The notes under the pieces were generated by a model. The model made no database searches. It saw nothing but the letters and a program-made list of their open reading frames with translations, and was not told the DNA's origin. 64,000 bases of DNA, from assembly GCA_036703985.1 (NCBI GenBank), contig DATNQN010000008.1, positions 30,947-94,946 of the forward strand, written 5' to 3'. Shown piece by piece: positions 53,495 to 61,851 of the stretch. The number at the start of each line of letters is the position of its first letter. The first letter of the stretch is position 1. This DNA is from Leptolyngbyaceae cyanobacterium. GTDB taxonomy: Bacteria; Cyanobacteriota; Cyanobacteriia; Cyanobacteriales; Aerosakkonemataceae. The translations under genes and the position numbers were made by a program.

Positions 53495-53552
53495 AAAAAT
53501 AAAGGATAAAACTTTTATCCTTCAAACTTCATCCTTTATCCTTCATCCTTCA
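53495..53552. repeat. TCATCCT-type heptamer repeat and hairpin
   Basis: AAAGGATAAAA and TTTTATCCTT form a small hairpin, followed by repeated CATCCTT / TATCCTT heptamers up to the fmdB-like stop. Confidence 0.6.
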
Positions 53553-53831
53553 TCAATGTCCGATCATCCAAGGTCGCTCATGATGGCGATCGTGATGATG
53601 TTTGTGATGTTCTGACTTTTTAATTTCTGATTTATTCACTACGCGAGGTTCTGCACTTCGTTCAATTCGACTGCTTAGTGCATAAGGGGTAGTAATTAAA
53701 CCAGCTACCGAATAAATTCTTTTAGCAGTAGCTTGACAAGTTGGGCAAACCATTGGTTTGCTAGCTTCGCTCATATTAAGCCTCTGCTCAAAAGTTCCGC
53801 AATTGTTGCACCGAAATTCGTAAACAGGCAT
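53553..53831 (-). CDS. FmdB-type zinc ribbon protein with His-rich tail
   Basis: 92-aa regulator-like protein of the FmdB family. The zinc ribbon MPVYEFRCNNCG...CPTCQ has two CxxC pairs. The tail HHKHHHDRHHERPWMIGH is strongly His-rich and could bind nickel, zinc or copper. ATG 53831 gives the family-typical MPVYEF start. It lies 101 bases after the formamidase gene on the same strand, so it is likely co-expressed. A role in regulating or metallating the amidase, or metal handling for nearby urease, is inferred only. Confidence 0.88.
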   Translation of the reverse strand: MPVYEFRCNNCGTFEQRLNMSEASKPMVCPTCQATAKRIYSVAGLITTPYALSSRIERSAEPRVVNKSEIKKSEHHKHHHDRHHERPWMIGH

Positions 53832-53877
53832 AAGCAATTTTAGATTTTAGATTTTGGATTTTTTTCCCGCTTTTCTC

Positions 53878-53923
53878 GCTCCCAGGTTGAACCTGGGAGC
53901 AGATTTAATGAGGCTCCGCCTCA
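53878..53923. repeat. Two palindromes between fmdA and the FmdB-like gene
   Basis: GCTCCCAGGTT-G-AACCTGGGAGC (53878-53900) and TGAGGC-TCC-GCCTCA (53909-53923). These may terminate or partly attenuate the fmdA transcript before the FmdB-like gene. Confidence 0.7.
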
Positions 53924-53932
53924 ATTAGCTTA

Positions 53933-55108
53933 TTAAGAAGGCAAAACATTCTTCTCAAAAATTGCCGTTGGAACTGCCAACGTACAACAAGCATTCGGAA
54001 TATCCACAATGCCACTAATCCGCCCTTCCACAGGTGCAGAACCTAACAGTAAATAAATCTGTTCTCCGGTATATCCGAACTTTTTGAAATATGCGATCGC
54101 ATTCAAACAAGCCCGCCGATAAGCAACATGAGCATCCAAATAATATTGTTGCCCGGTAAACTCATCAACAGAAATCCCTTCAAATACCAAAAATTCTGAA
54201 TATCGTGGTTCCACTGGCCCAGGTTTAAAAATAGGATTAGTGAGCCCGTATTTTTCCACGCCACCTTTAATCAAATCTACGTGCAAATCTAGGTAACCCG
54301 CCATTTCAATTGCACCGCAGAAAGAAATTTCTCCATCTCCTTGAGAAAAATGAATATCACCCATCGAAAGTTTCGCACCTTCCACATAAACCGGGAAATA
54401 AATGCGCGAACCTTTCGACAAATTTTTGATATCGCAATTGCCCCCATGTTCGCGAGGAGGAACAGTTCTGGCTGCTTCTTGAGCAATGCGATCGTATTCT
54501 GCACCACTCAACGAACCAAGAATCGCATTTCTCGGATTTGGCAAAGCTGCCAAAGGTGGTACTCTTTCCGGATTAGTTGCTACCAAATCCGCTTCTCGCT
54601 TATTCCAAATGCCAAGTAAATCGTGAGAAGGCGCACAACCAATTAATCCAGGGTGAGGAATTCCGGCAAATTTTACATCAGGAATATGGCGAGATTTCGT
54701 ATAAATCCCTTGAATATCCCAAATTGCTTTTTGAGCAACTGGAAAATGCTCTGTTAAAAAACCGCCTCCATTTTCCCTCGAAAAAATCCCAGTAAAACCC
54801 CATTCATAATCTAACAAAGTTCCCACATCTAAAATATCAACTACCAGAATATCTCCCGGTTGAGCGCCATTCACGTAAATAGGCCCACTTAATACGTGAA
54901 CAACCGTTAAATCCACATCCCTTACATCATTAGGGCTGTCATTATTGCCAATTTGTCCATCCGTCCAGTCTTTGCATTCAATACGAAATACAGCACCAGG
55001 ATTAACAGAAGCTACGGCTGGAATATCAGGATGCCAGCGATTATGACCTACTAATGCTTGTTCGGTAAATGGTTTGTTCAAGTCTACTTTGAAGAGGACT
55101 TCCGGCAT
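53933..55108 (-). CDS. fmdA: Formamidase / acetamidase
   Basis: 391-aa FmdA-type amidase, hydrolysing formamide or short amides to acid and ammonia in the cytoplasm. Family segments: MPEVLFKVDLNKPF, HNRWHPDIPAVASVNPG, GPIYVNGAQPGDILVVDILDV, HPGLIGCAPSHDLLG and REHGGNCDIKNLSKGSRIYFPVYVEGAKLSMGDIHFSQGDGE. The frame is open 12 codons upstream (to 55144), but ATG 55108 matches the usual family start. It heads a pair with the FmdB-like gene and sits near urtE and the urease genes, fitting a role in nitrogen scavenging. Confidence 0.94.
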   Translation of the reverse strand: MPEVLFKVDLNKPFTEQALVGHNRWHPDIPAVASVNPGAVFRIECKDWTDGQIGNNDSPNDVRDVDLTVVHVLSGPIYVNGAQPGDILVVDILDVGTLLDYEWGFTGIFSRENGGGFLTEHFPVAQKAIWDIQGIYTKSRHIPDVKFAGIPHPGLIGCAPSHDLLGIWNKREADLVATNPERVPPLAALPNPRNAILGSLSGAEYDRIAQEAARTVPPREHGGNCDIKNLSKGSRIYFPVYVEGAKLSMGDIHFSQGDGEISFCGAIEMAGYLDLHVDLIKGGVEKYGLTNPIFKPGPVEPRYSEFLVFEGISVDEFTGQQYYLDAHVAYRRACLNAIAYFKKFGYTGEQIYLLLGSAPVEGRISGIVDIPNACCTLAVPTAIFEKNVLPS

Positions 55109-55635
55109 ATTTAGTACCCCGATCGAATAATTTGAAGTGAGCATTCAGGAATCAGGACTCAGAAGTTGTAATACCAATCTTTATCAAACAGGAAAATTCT
55201 GTATTTTTTCTTCTTAATCCAGAATTAGTAATGCTTTTACTCTAACTGAGTTGAGATTAGTTTTGTATGTGCGATTAAACTGTATTTTTTAATACAAAAT
55301 TTATGATTTGCAGTAACTATTTATTTTATTTTAAGTCGATATACTAATTATTATTTTAAGATTATTTGAGAATAAATTATTTTTGCAACATTCACTAAAA
55401 ATAGGTATCGGATTTGATTTGAGTTTTACAAAAAAATACCAACTCTTAAACTGCTATACAAATCTCAAAATGTTGGTAAACTACTTATAATCAGATCTTG
55501 CACTTAGCATAGAAACAAAGTTTCTGGCAAATAGCTAAACTTGAAAGCCTATATTTTTCATGAGGAATCCCGGTTTCTCAAGTCTTGTTGAGAATGGTGC
55601 AAGATGTGAGTAGACCAAGTTTGTAATGTAAAAAA
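55109..55635. promoter_or_regulatory. Divergent AT-rich region between fmdA and ureD
   Basis: No gene is seen. Near the ureD side TCTTGCAC (about 55496) and GTGCAAGA (about 55598) are inverted copies enclosing about 95 bases, with a TCTCAA...TTGAGA hairpin inside. A CCCGGTTTCT fragment recalls the repeat family at 2095. It must hold promoters for fmdA (-) and ureD (+). Confidence 0.5.
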
Positions 55636-56481
55636 ATGGTATCTACCACTTGGCACGGCAGTTTACAATTGATTTTTAATGGCGATCGCAACCAAACTCA
55701 ACTAATCCACAACCAAGCAACCGCTCCCCTCAAAATCCAGCGCCCCTTTTATCCAGAAGGCTCAGAAGTTTGCCACAGTGTAATTCTGCATACCGCTGGC
55801 GGAGTCGTCGGAGGAGATAAACTTTCCCTTGATTTGCAACTGCAACCAAATGCCAAAGCTTTAATCACCACCGCCGCCGCTAGTAAAATTTATCGCAGCA
55901 ACGGATTACAAGCAAAACAAAATATTCAAATTAAAGTCGATCCAGGTGCTTGTTTAGAATGGTTCCCTCAAGAAACAATTATTTTTAACGGGGCAATTTA
56001 TCGGCAAAATTTGCGAGTTGAATTAGCCCCGGAAGCTACTTGGTTAGGTTGGGAAATTACCCGCTTCGGACGCACTGCTAGAGGTGAAAAATTTTTGCAG
56101 GGAGAATGGCGCAGTCATACAGAAATTTGGCAAGCAGGAAACCCTTTGTGGATCGATCGACAATGGTTACCTGCTAGCGAAAAAATTATTAATAGTCCGC
56201 ATGGATTAGCTGGGCAACCAATTGTAGCTAGTCTCGCTTATATCGGGCAAACAGTATCGCCAGAATTAGTAGAAAAAGTGAGAATGCTTTGGCCAAATGA
56301 ACTTTCTTTTGATTCGGAGACAAAAGCAGAAGCAGGAGTTACCAGATTAACTAAAGGATTATTATGTCGTTATCGCGGTTCTTCCACAACTGAAGTAAGA
56401 AATTGGTTTAAAAATGTATGGAATTTATTACGTTTATCTTATTTGGGAAGACCTAGCTGTTACCCTAGAGTTTGGCCTTAA
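55636..56481 (+). CDS. ureD: Urease accessory protein UreD
   Basis: 281-aa UreD/UreH-type maturation factor. Together with UreF and UreG it inserts nickel and carbon dioxide into the urease active site. Hallmarks are WHGSLQLIFN, RPFYPEGSEVCHSVILHTAGGVVGGDKL, LITTAAASKIYRSNG and the C-terminal WNLLRLSYLGRPSCYPRVWP. Length is normal. ureF, ureG and ureE are not in this window. A hairpin at 56504-56527 follows. It is separated from ureA by a minus-strand diiron gene. Confidence 0.94.
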   Translation: MVSTTWHGSLQLIFNGDRNQTQLIHNQATAPLKIQRPFYPEGSEVCHSVILHTAGGVVGGDKLSLDLQLQPNAKALITTAAASKIYRSNGLQAKQNIQIKVDPGACLEWFPQETIIFNGAIYRQNLRVELAPEATWLGWEITRFGRTARGEKFLQGEWRSHTEIWQAGNPLWIDRQWLPASEKIINSPHGLAGQPIVASLAYIGQTVSPELVEKVRMLWPNELSFDSETKAEAGVTRLTKGLLCRYRGSSTTEVRNWFKNVWNLLRLSYLGRPSCYPRVWP

Positions 56482-56503
56482 TTAAATTAAATTTATGATA
56501 GGA

Positions 56504-56527
56504 AAACCCAACGTATTTGTTGGGTTT
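56504..56527 (+). terminator. Hairpin after ureD (TTGGGTT repeat family)
   Basis: AAACCCAAC (56504-56512) pairs with GTTGGGTTT (56519-56527). A CCAACCTACGAA segment follows, as in the glgX-treY spacer. Confidence 0.65.
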
Positions 56528-56589
56528 CATGCCTCAATCCAACCTACGAAGAAATGGTTAAAGTCTTATTTAAGAAAGTAGGTTTTTTT

Positions 56590-57324
56590 TTATGATGCTA
56601 CTAACTCTACTTCGCTTTCCATTTCTGAAGGAACGCCATCTCTTACTAAATTGTTTATTTTACCACCTTTTTCTACTAAGTTGCCTACCATTGCAAAGAG
56701 AGCGTTTACTTTGCGCTTACGCCATTCGCCTACAACTTGAGGAATTTGTAAAGGTGACAAACGATGTTCTAATGCTTCGTAAAGATAAGCAGCATGACCG
56801 GTTTCATCTTTTGCCACGCTCAACATTCCCTTTCTAATGTTGGCACTAATCGGATCGTCGGGCAAAGCGTTTGCCATCAAAACGAAATCTTTGCTAGCAT
56901 CCAGTTCCAGAATATAAGTGCTAGCCATGAAAACCGTCCAGTCAATTTTTTCTGGCTTCAAATCTTCTGGCAAATACCCCTGAAAATAAGCTTCAAAAAA
57001 AGGACTGCGCTTATTTTTATCGCTTTTGGGCAAACTCTTGAAATCAATTACTTGTTTGTTAAGCTGTTTGAGGGCGTGAGCGAATATTTGACCGTGGCGG
57101 CGTTCGTCAGCAGCATGACGGGCGAGTTTTTCTGCTAACCAATTATCCCCCTCTGTGGCAGCCCTTTGGCTGAGATTTTCCAAAAAAGGAACTGCACCAG
57201 ACTCAGATAATTGCAAGCCAGCTAACATATTAGGAATAGTTTGGCGATCGCGCATATTCCGCGCACTCACGTAAGCCCCCGCGCCAGAACCTAAAACGTG
57301 CAATATATAGGTAAAAAAGTCCAT
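56590..57324 (-). CDS. Ferritin-like diiron protein (MiaE-like)
   Basis: 244-aa four-helix-bundle protein with a full carboxylate diiron set: E41, E74 and H77 (DERRH), E140 (ILELD), E174 and H177 (DETGH). This is the ExnExxH...ExnExxH pattern of ferritin-like oxygenases, reminiscent of the tRNA hydroxylase MiaE, but the substrate is not known. No signal peptide is seen. It is divergent from ureA (116-base shared upstream region) and convergent with ureD. It probably has no direct role in urease and simply interrupts the locus. Confidence 0.85.
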   Translation of the reverse strand: MDFFTYILHVLGSGAGAYVSARNMRDRQTIPNMLAGLQLSESGAVPFLENLSQRAATEGDNWLAEKLARHAADERRHGQIFAHALKQLNKQVIDFKSLPKSDKNKRSPFFEAYFQGYLPEDLKPEKIDWTVFMASTYILELDASKDFVLMANALPDDPISANIRKGMLSVAKDETGHAAYLYEALEHRLSPLQIPQVVGEWRKRKVNALFAMVGNLVEKGGKINNLVRDGVPSEMESEVELVAS

Positions 57325-57440
57325 GTCAAATTCGAGAGTATATCAACCAATCTAAATATAGCGATTTTATAAAAATTTTTCTGCAACGATCGCTCTGTCT
57401 GATAAAGTTTAAAATGTATTAATTATCACTCAATTTAACT

Positions 57441-57743
57441 ATGCAACTGACTCCCCAAGAAAAAGACAAACTCCTGATTTTCACCGCTGCCCTAGTAGCA
57501 GAACGACGCAAAGATAGAGGTTTAAAGCTGAACTATCCGGAAGCAGTTGCTTATATTTCTGCCGCTATTTTAGAAGGGGCTAGAGATGGTCGCACGGTAG
57601 CAGAGTTAATGAGTTATGGTACGACTTTGCTCAAGCGGGAAGATGTGATGGAAGGAGTACCGGAAATGATTCATGAAGTGCAGGTAGAAGCCACTTTTCC
57701 CGATGGTACTAAACTAGTGACAGTACATAATCCAATTCGTTAA
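57441..57743 (+). CDS. ureA: Urease subunit gamma
   Basis: 100-aa gamma subunit of the three-subunit nickel urease. The whole length matches the family: [54 protein letters not shown] and [20 protein letters not shown]. It starts the ureA-ureB pair, 41 bases before ureB. The upstream 116 bases are shared with the divergent diiron gene. Confidence 0.97.
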   Translation: MQLTPQEKDKLLIFTAALVAERRKDRGLKLNYPEAVAYISAAILEGARDGRTVAELMSYGTTLLKREDVMEGVPEMIHEVQVEATFPDGTKLVTVHNPIR

Positions 57744-57784
57744 TATTCAGTATTAAGTAAATAATAAAAGTGAGGTAAATTACG

Positions 57785-58090
57785 ATGATTCCCGGCGAAA
57801 TTATTACACCTGAAGGCGAAATTGAACTTAATGCAGGTCGTCAGACTATTAGATTGCAAGTAGCAAATAAAGGCGATCGGCCCATTCAAATTGGCTCCCA
57901 TTTCCATTTTTATGAAGTTAACGAATCCCTTGAATTTGACCGAGAACAAGCCAGGGGAATGCGTTTAGATATCCCAGCCGGAACCGCCGTTCGCTTTGAA
58001 CCCGGAGACGAAAAAGAAGTAGTGTTAGTACCCTATGTAGGTAGTCGGCAAGTTTACGGCTTTAACGGCAAAATTAACGGCGCTTTATAA
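57785..58090 (+). CDS. ureB: Urease subunit beta
   Basis: 101-aa beta subunit. [55 protein letters not shown] and [11 protein letters not shown] are the family landmarks. GTGAGGT lies eight bases before the ATG. The catalytic subunit gene ureC is not directly downstream but 3.8 kb away, beyond a Coq4-like gene and a minus-strand gene. Confidence 0.97.
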   Translation: MIPGEIITPEGEIELNAGRQTIRLQVANKGDRPIQIGSHFHFYEVNESLEFDREQARGMRLDIPAGTAVRFEPGDEKEVVLVPYVGSRQVYGFNGKINGAL

Positions 58091-58208
58091 TCACCCAATT
58101 GCATCACCCAAATGTATGAGGTTGAATAGCTGAAGGGAAATTAACTTGGAGAAAGAAGGTAAATTCAACACTTGAAAAATAACCATTATTACTACCAGTA
58201 GTTTCTCT

Positions 58209-58883
58209 ATGTTAATTTCCAATTTAAAACAGCTAAATATTGATTTTTTAACTACTCTCAAAGGAGTTGTTTGTTTATTAAAAGACCCTGGTCAAACTGA
58301 TTCTGTTTATGATATTGAAGAAGGACTGATTAACACTAAAGCAAATCACTTAGCAGTAGAATACGTTAAATCTCAACCAGGTGTTGCGGAAATCATCCAA
58401 GAACGTTACATTGCTCCACCTCCAGATACAGAAAAATTACTGGAATATCCGGAAGATTCTTTAGGATATGTTTACGCATCCTTCATCAAAGAATCGGGGT
58501 TCGATCCAAATTTTTATCGCCAAATTAAAGTTAAAGACGACATCAGTTACATTTTCTTACGCATTCGGCAAACTCACGATATTTGGCATTTAGTAACCGG
58601 ATTTAACACAGATGTAACGGGCGAACTAGGATTAAAAGCATTTGAATTAGCTCAAACCCGCAGAACAATGGCAGCAGTACTAATCGCTGGAGGATTACTC
58701 AAAACTTTGTTCTCTGCACCAGAACAATTAGATAATTTGTTAGATCGGTTGGCTGTTGGTTATAGAATGGGAGCGAAAGCTCAACCATTTTTGGCACAGA
58801 AATGGGAAGAAAACTGGGGTAAGTCTTTATCAGAATGGAGAACAGAATTAGGAGTTAATCCTACACTAGTTTATATTCCTTAA
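58209..58883 (+). CDS. Coq4-family protein
   Basis: 224-aa protein with the Coq4 metal motif HDxxHx11E: H123, D124, H127 (HDIWH) and E139 (TGELGL). In eukaryotes Coq4 supports ubiquinone synthesis. Cyanobacteria make plastoquinone instead, so the cyanobacterial substrate is uncertain. It has no signal peptide but contains amphipathic and hydrophobic stretches (AAVLIAGGLLKTLF). It lies 118 bases after ureB on the same strand and may be transcribed with it, but a link to urease is doubtful. Confidence 0.87.
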   Translation: MLISNLKQLNIDFLTTLKGVVCLLKDPGQTDSVYDIEEGLINTKANHLAVEYVKSQPGVAEIIQERYIAPPPDTEKLLEYPEDSLGYVYASFIKESGFDPNFYRQIKVKDDISYIFLRIRQTHDIWHLVTGFNTDVTGELGLKAFELAQTRRTMAAVLIAGGLLKTLFSAPEQLDNLLDRLAVGYRMGAKAQPFLAQKWEENWGKSLSEWRTELGVNPTLVYIP

Positions 58884-58936
58884 CTAGGAATCAGGAGGCT
58901 GGATAAATGGCTCAAATTATTGTTTTTCGGTGTTTT

Positions 58937-58980
58937 ACCTTCTGCCTTCTGACTCCTGAATTCTGGATTCTGAATTCTAT
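58937..58980. repeat. CTGACTCCTGAATT heptamer-type repeat
   Basis: A run of TCTGACTCCTGAATTCTGGA and TTCTGAATTCTATTC heptamer variants, as at 30770 and 63693, between the Coq4-like gene and the convergent fusion gene. Confidence 0.7.
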
Positions 58981-58985
58981 TCTAT

Positions 58986-61694
58986 TTATTCATCAGGCAA
59001 GAAACTTTCTCCCCATTTCACTTCCACTTTTCCACTAGGCATAAAAACGACCTTATATTCAGTGACGGGAGTATCGGTAACAACGTGATTCGGAATTAAA
59101 ATAGGTTGATCGTCAGATCCTTTGTTATCTGGTTTTACTAACAATTTGGGTAAAGGAGTAGTGGTTAGAAGATCGATCGCTAATTTATCCAATGGTTCGT
59201 AAGAAACTAGTTCGCCTTTAGTATTTATTAACACTCGGTATACCAAATCGCGATCGAAATTGACCGATGCTTCTTCAGTTTCCTTATTGCTAGAGATCTG
59301 CCAATTCTGCACGATTAATTCTTGCAAATCGTCTTGTAACTGCTGGATCTTTTTCTCATCAGTAATTGCTGGTAGCGGCATTGCCTTAGAAGAATCCAAA
59401 CTAGAAGGGAGTTCCGAAGGCAGAATATCAGCCCTAGATTTCAGAGGCATCGGTTTTTTGAGAGCAGTTTTCTCCAAATCAAAAGCATCGCCAATTAACT
59501 CGTTAACCCTTTTCTGGTCGTATTGACCTAGCAAGCGATGCTGAAATACTACATATTTATATTCTCTGGAAACCTTACCCTCAATCACGCCAATCGCTTG
59601 TTTGGCCAACTCTTGAGCCGCATAGCTGGGTGCTTCATCCACAATCGATTGCAAAGACTGATTGGGATCGATCAACATATTTGCTAATCTGCGAGTTAAA
59701 GGCACAACTCCAAACACGCTAACTTTTTTCTCTAAACCCAAATCTTTAACTGCTTTGAGAGCAATTTCTGTAGTCATCTCGGAAGCACCCCACAAAACAT
59801 TGATATCTGGGTTCTTTTTGAGCATTTCCTTTACTTTATCCACTTCTTCAGGAATTTTTGCATCCGTCGTTGCCGCTTGCTTCCAAGTAGCACCGGAATC
59901 TTTCAACCCTAATTTTAAACCTTGTAAATAAGGGTAAAGGCGACTGGAATCTGCACCATCTACCAGCCCGATATTTAACGGTTTAATCTGTTTCTTATTC
60001 TTCGGTTTAGCCCAAACTCCCATATACCGACCCAAATCATATCCCATGCGGACAGAATCGCTTTCGTAACAGGCAAATACCACTTTTTGAGCTTCTGTCG
60101 GCAAACAATCACCGATATTAACCACTACTACGCCAGCAACGAAAGCCTCCAGAATTGCCGGGACGGATTTTTCCGGGTCTAAAGGTCTCATCAGAATGAC
60201 ATCTACATCCTGAGTAAGTAGTTGTCTGATTCCTTGGGTTTCTTCCTCAACAGTTTCTCCGGTCTTAATTGGCAAAATTTCAACTTGTTTGTTTTGTTTC
60301 TCCAATCTTTCTAAACCTTGCTGATATAACTTATAAGTCAAATTATCATTTGGCAGAATGAATCCAACTCGATAAGTGTCCGTTCCTTGCTTGGCAATTT
60401 TTGCTTCCCAATCTTTGTCTTTGGCAGCTTTATCTAAGTTGTAACCCCGTTTTAGCTGATCCGCTGACCAAAACTTGGCTCGTTTAAGATTAGCACGCTC
60501 GAATTCAGCCCCGATCGTAATCGTTCCATCCTGCAAATCTGTATATCGCAGAGAAGCACCTTTAAAATTAGCTTTGTAAAGGTCTGCTCCTTTGAGATTA
60601 GCACGACTCAGATTTGAATTTTGGAAATTAACTTGATTGAGATTTGCTCCTTGTAAATCTGCCCAAAGCAAGCGGGAATTAATGATAGAAGCTTTGGCTA
60701 AGTTGGCATCCCGCAAAAATGTTCGGCTCATCCGAGTGCTATCTAAATTAGCTTCCTCTAAATCCGCCTTTTCCAAATAAGCCGCGCGAAGAATAGCTCC
60801 TTTTAGATTAGCTTTTTTTAAATTAGCGCCTTTCAAATTTGCTCGTTCCAGATTAGCGCCTTCCAAATTCGCCCCTTCTAAGTTGGCTCCTTGTAAGTTA
60901 GCTCCTTTTAAATTAGCGCCTGCCAGATTCATTTGGGAAAGGTTCATTCCTTCATTTCTAAAAAACTGAGGTGGCCATTGGGAAAAAGTTGCTAAACCTA
61001 ATTGAAATTTGTAACACTGATTCAGTTGGAGTCCTTCTAGATTAGCTTTGGATGCTTGCTCCCCCAACATACCTTCACAGTTTTTATTGAGTAGCTCCAT
61101 TGCCTCAATTCTCGATTCAGAATATACAACCTCTTTCTGATTTCTAATTTCTTGTCGTGCGGTATCGATCGATTCTTGTCGTCGCTGAGGTGCTTCCCAA
61201 AAGTAGGCTCCCATTGCTGCCAACAAGGTAAACTGACCGATCACCGTCGCCAAACTATAGAGAGAAACATTTTCACACCATTTAACAAAATCTCCCAATC
61301 GCTGGTCTAAAAACTTGACCGGCTTCAGCCAGGAATACTCTTCTTTTTTTGGTAATCTCTCCAAGTAATAATTTTCAAACATTCGCCGATAGCTTTCGGC
61401 TGGCATATCTAAACGTCTGGCTTCTTGAAGCAATCGGTATTCTCGCTTGACCGAATCTTCTATAGCAGCCACGCTACTAAAGCTGTTATCTAACTGCTGC
61501 AAAAAACTTTCTAATTCCGATAATTCCGGCTTTTCTGCTGACTCACTTTCAGGATCGTTGTTTTGCGCGTCTTCTCGTACATTATCGTGATTTTGAGTAA
61601 CTTTTTTTATATCTATTTCTTTTTTACCGGATGCCATTTTTTGTAAGTGCTGCTTAATCGAAACTTGTTTGATATTAAAACGCGGTCTTTTCAT
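58986..61694 (-). CDS. Membrane-anchored fusion of a pentapeptide repeat helix and a periplasmic sugar-binding fold
   Basis: 902-aa multidomain protein. Residues 1-143 are a charged, presumably cytoplasmic region; one TM spans about 144-165. Pentapeptide repeats (about 249-410; ANLKGANLQGANLEG-type) form a beta-helix. Residues about 440-735 resemble a type 1 periplasmic binding protein: YRVGFILPNDNLTYKLYQQGL, VDVILMRPLDPEKSVPAILE, NIGLVDGADSSRLYPYLQG and INVLWGASEMTTEIALKAVKDL. An unassigned C-terminal domain (about 736-902) follows. With N-in topology the helix and binding domain are periplasmic. This suggests ligand sensing or capture, but no signalling output domain is seen on the cytoplasmic side. 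It sits between the Coq4-like gene and ureC on the opposite strand. Confidence 0.9.
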   Translation of the reverse strand: MKRPRFNIKQVSIKQHLQKMASGKKEIDIKKVTQNHDNVREDAQNNDPESESAEKPELSELESFLQQLDNSFSSVAAIEDSVKREYRLLQEARRLDMPAESYRRMFENYYLERLPKKEEYSWLKPVKFLDQRLGDFVKWCENVSLYSLATVIGQFTLLAAMGAYFWEAPQRRQESIDTARQEIRNQKEVVYSESRIEAMELLNKNCEGMLGEQASKANLEGLQLNQCYKFQLGLATFSQWPPQFFRNEGMNLSQMNLAGANLKGANLQGANLEGANLEGANLERANLKGANLKKANLKGAILRAAYLEKADLEEANLDSTRMSRTFLRDANLAKASIINSRLLWADLQGANLNQVNFQNSNLSRANLKGADLYKANFKGASLRYTDLQDGTITIGAEFERANLKRAKFWSADQLKRGYNLDKAAKDKDWEAKIAKQGTDTYRVGFILPNDNLTYKLYQQGLERLEKQNKQVEILPIKTGETVEEETQGIRQLLTQDVDVILMRPLDPEKSVPAILEAFVAGVVVVNIGDCLPTEAQKVVFACYESDSVRMGYDLGRYMGVWAKPKNKKQIKPLNIGLVDGADSSRLYPYLQGLKLGLKDSGATWKQAATTDAKIPEEVDKVKEMLKKNPDINVLWGASEMTTEIALKAVKDLGLEKKVSVFGVVPLTRRLANMLIDPNQSLQSIVDEAPSYAAQELAKQAIGVIEGKVSREYKYVVFQHRLLGQYDQKRVNELIGDAFDLEKTALKKPMPLKSRADILPSELPSSLDSSKAMPLPAITDEKKIQQLQDDLQELIVQNWQISSNKETEEASVNFDRDLVYRVLINTKGELVSYEPLDKLAIDLLTTTPLPKLLVKPDNKGSDDQPILIPNHVVTDTPVTEYKVVFMPSGKVEVKWGESFLPDE

Positions 61695-61851
61695 AATTTT
61701 CCAAAATCATCTAATTAAGTTTAAGATTTGTAAATTTATATATTGCCTTTATCAAGCTATTCTGGCATTTAATATCCCAACTTGTCTACGGTAATTTAAC
61801 GCAAGACCTGAATCAATATGAGACAATTAAACCTAGTCATTAGGTGATGAT

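Noticed and set aside
57415..57430. GTATTAATTATCAC before ureA as an NtcA box
   Set aside because: The second half-site is CAC instead of TAC, and it ends too close to the start codon to leave room for a promoter.
61722..61738. GTAAATTTATATAT before ureC as an NtcA box
   Set aside because: Only a one-mismatch near match in AT-rich DNA, where such matches are expected by chance.
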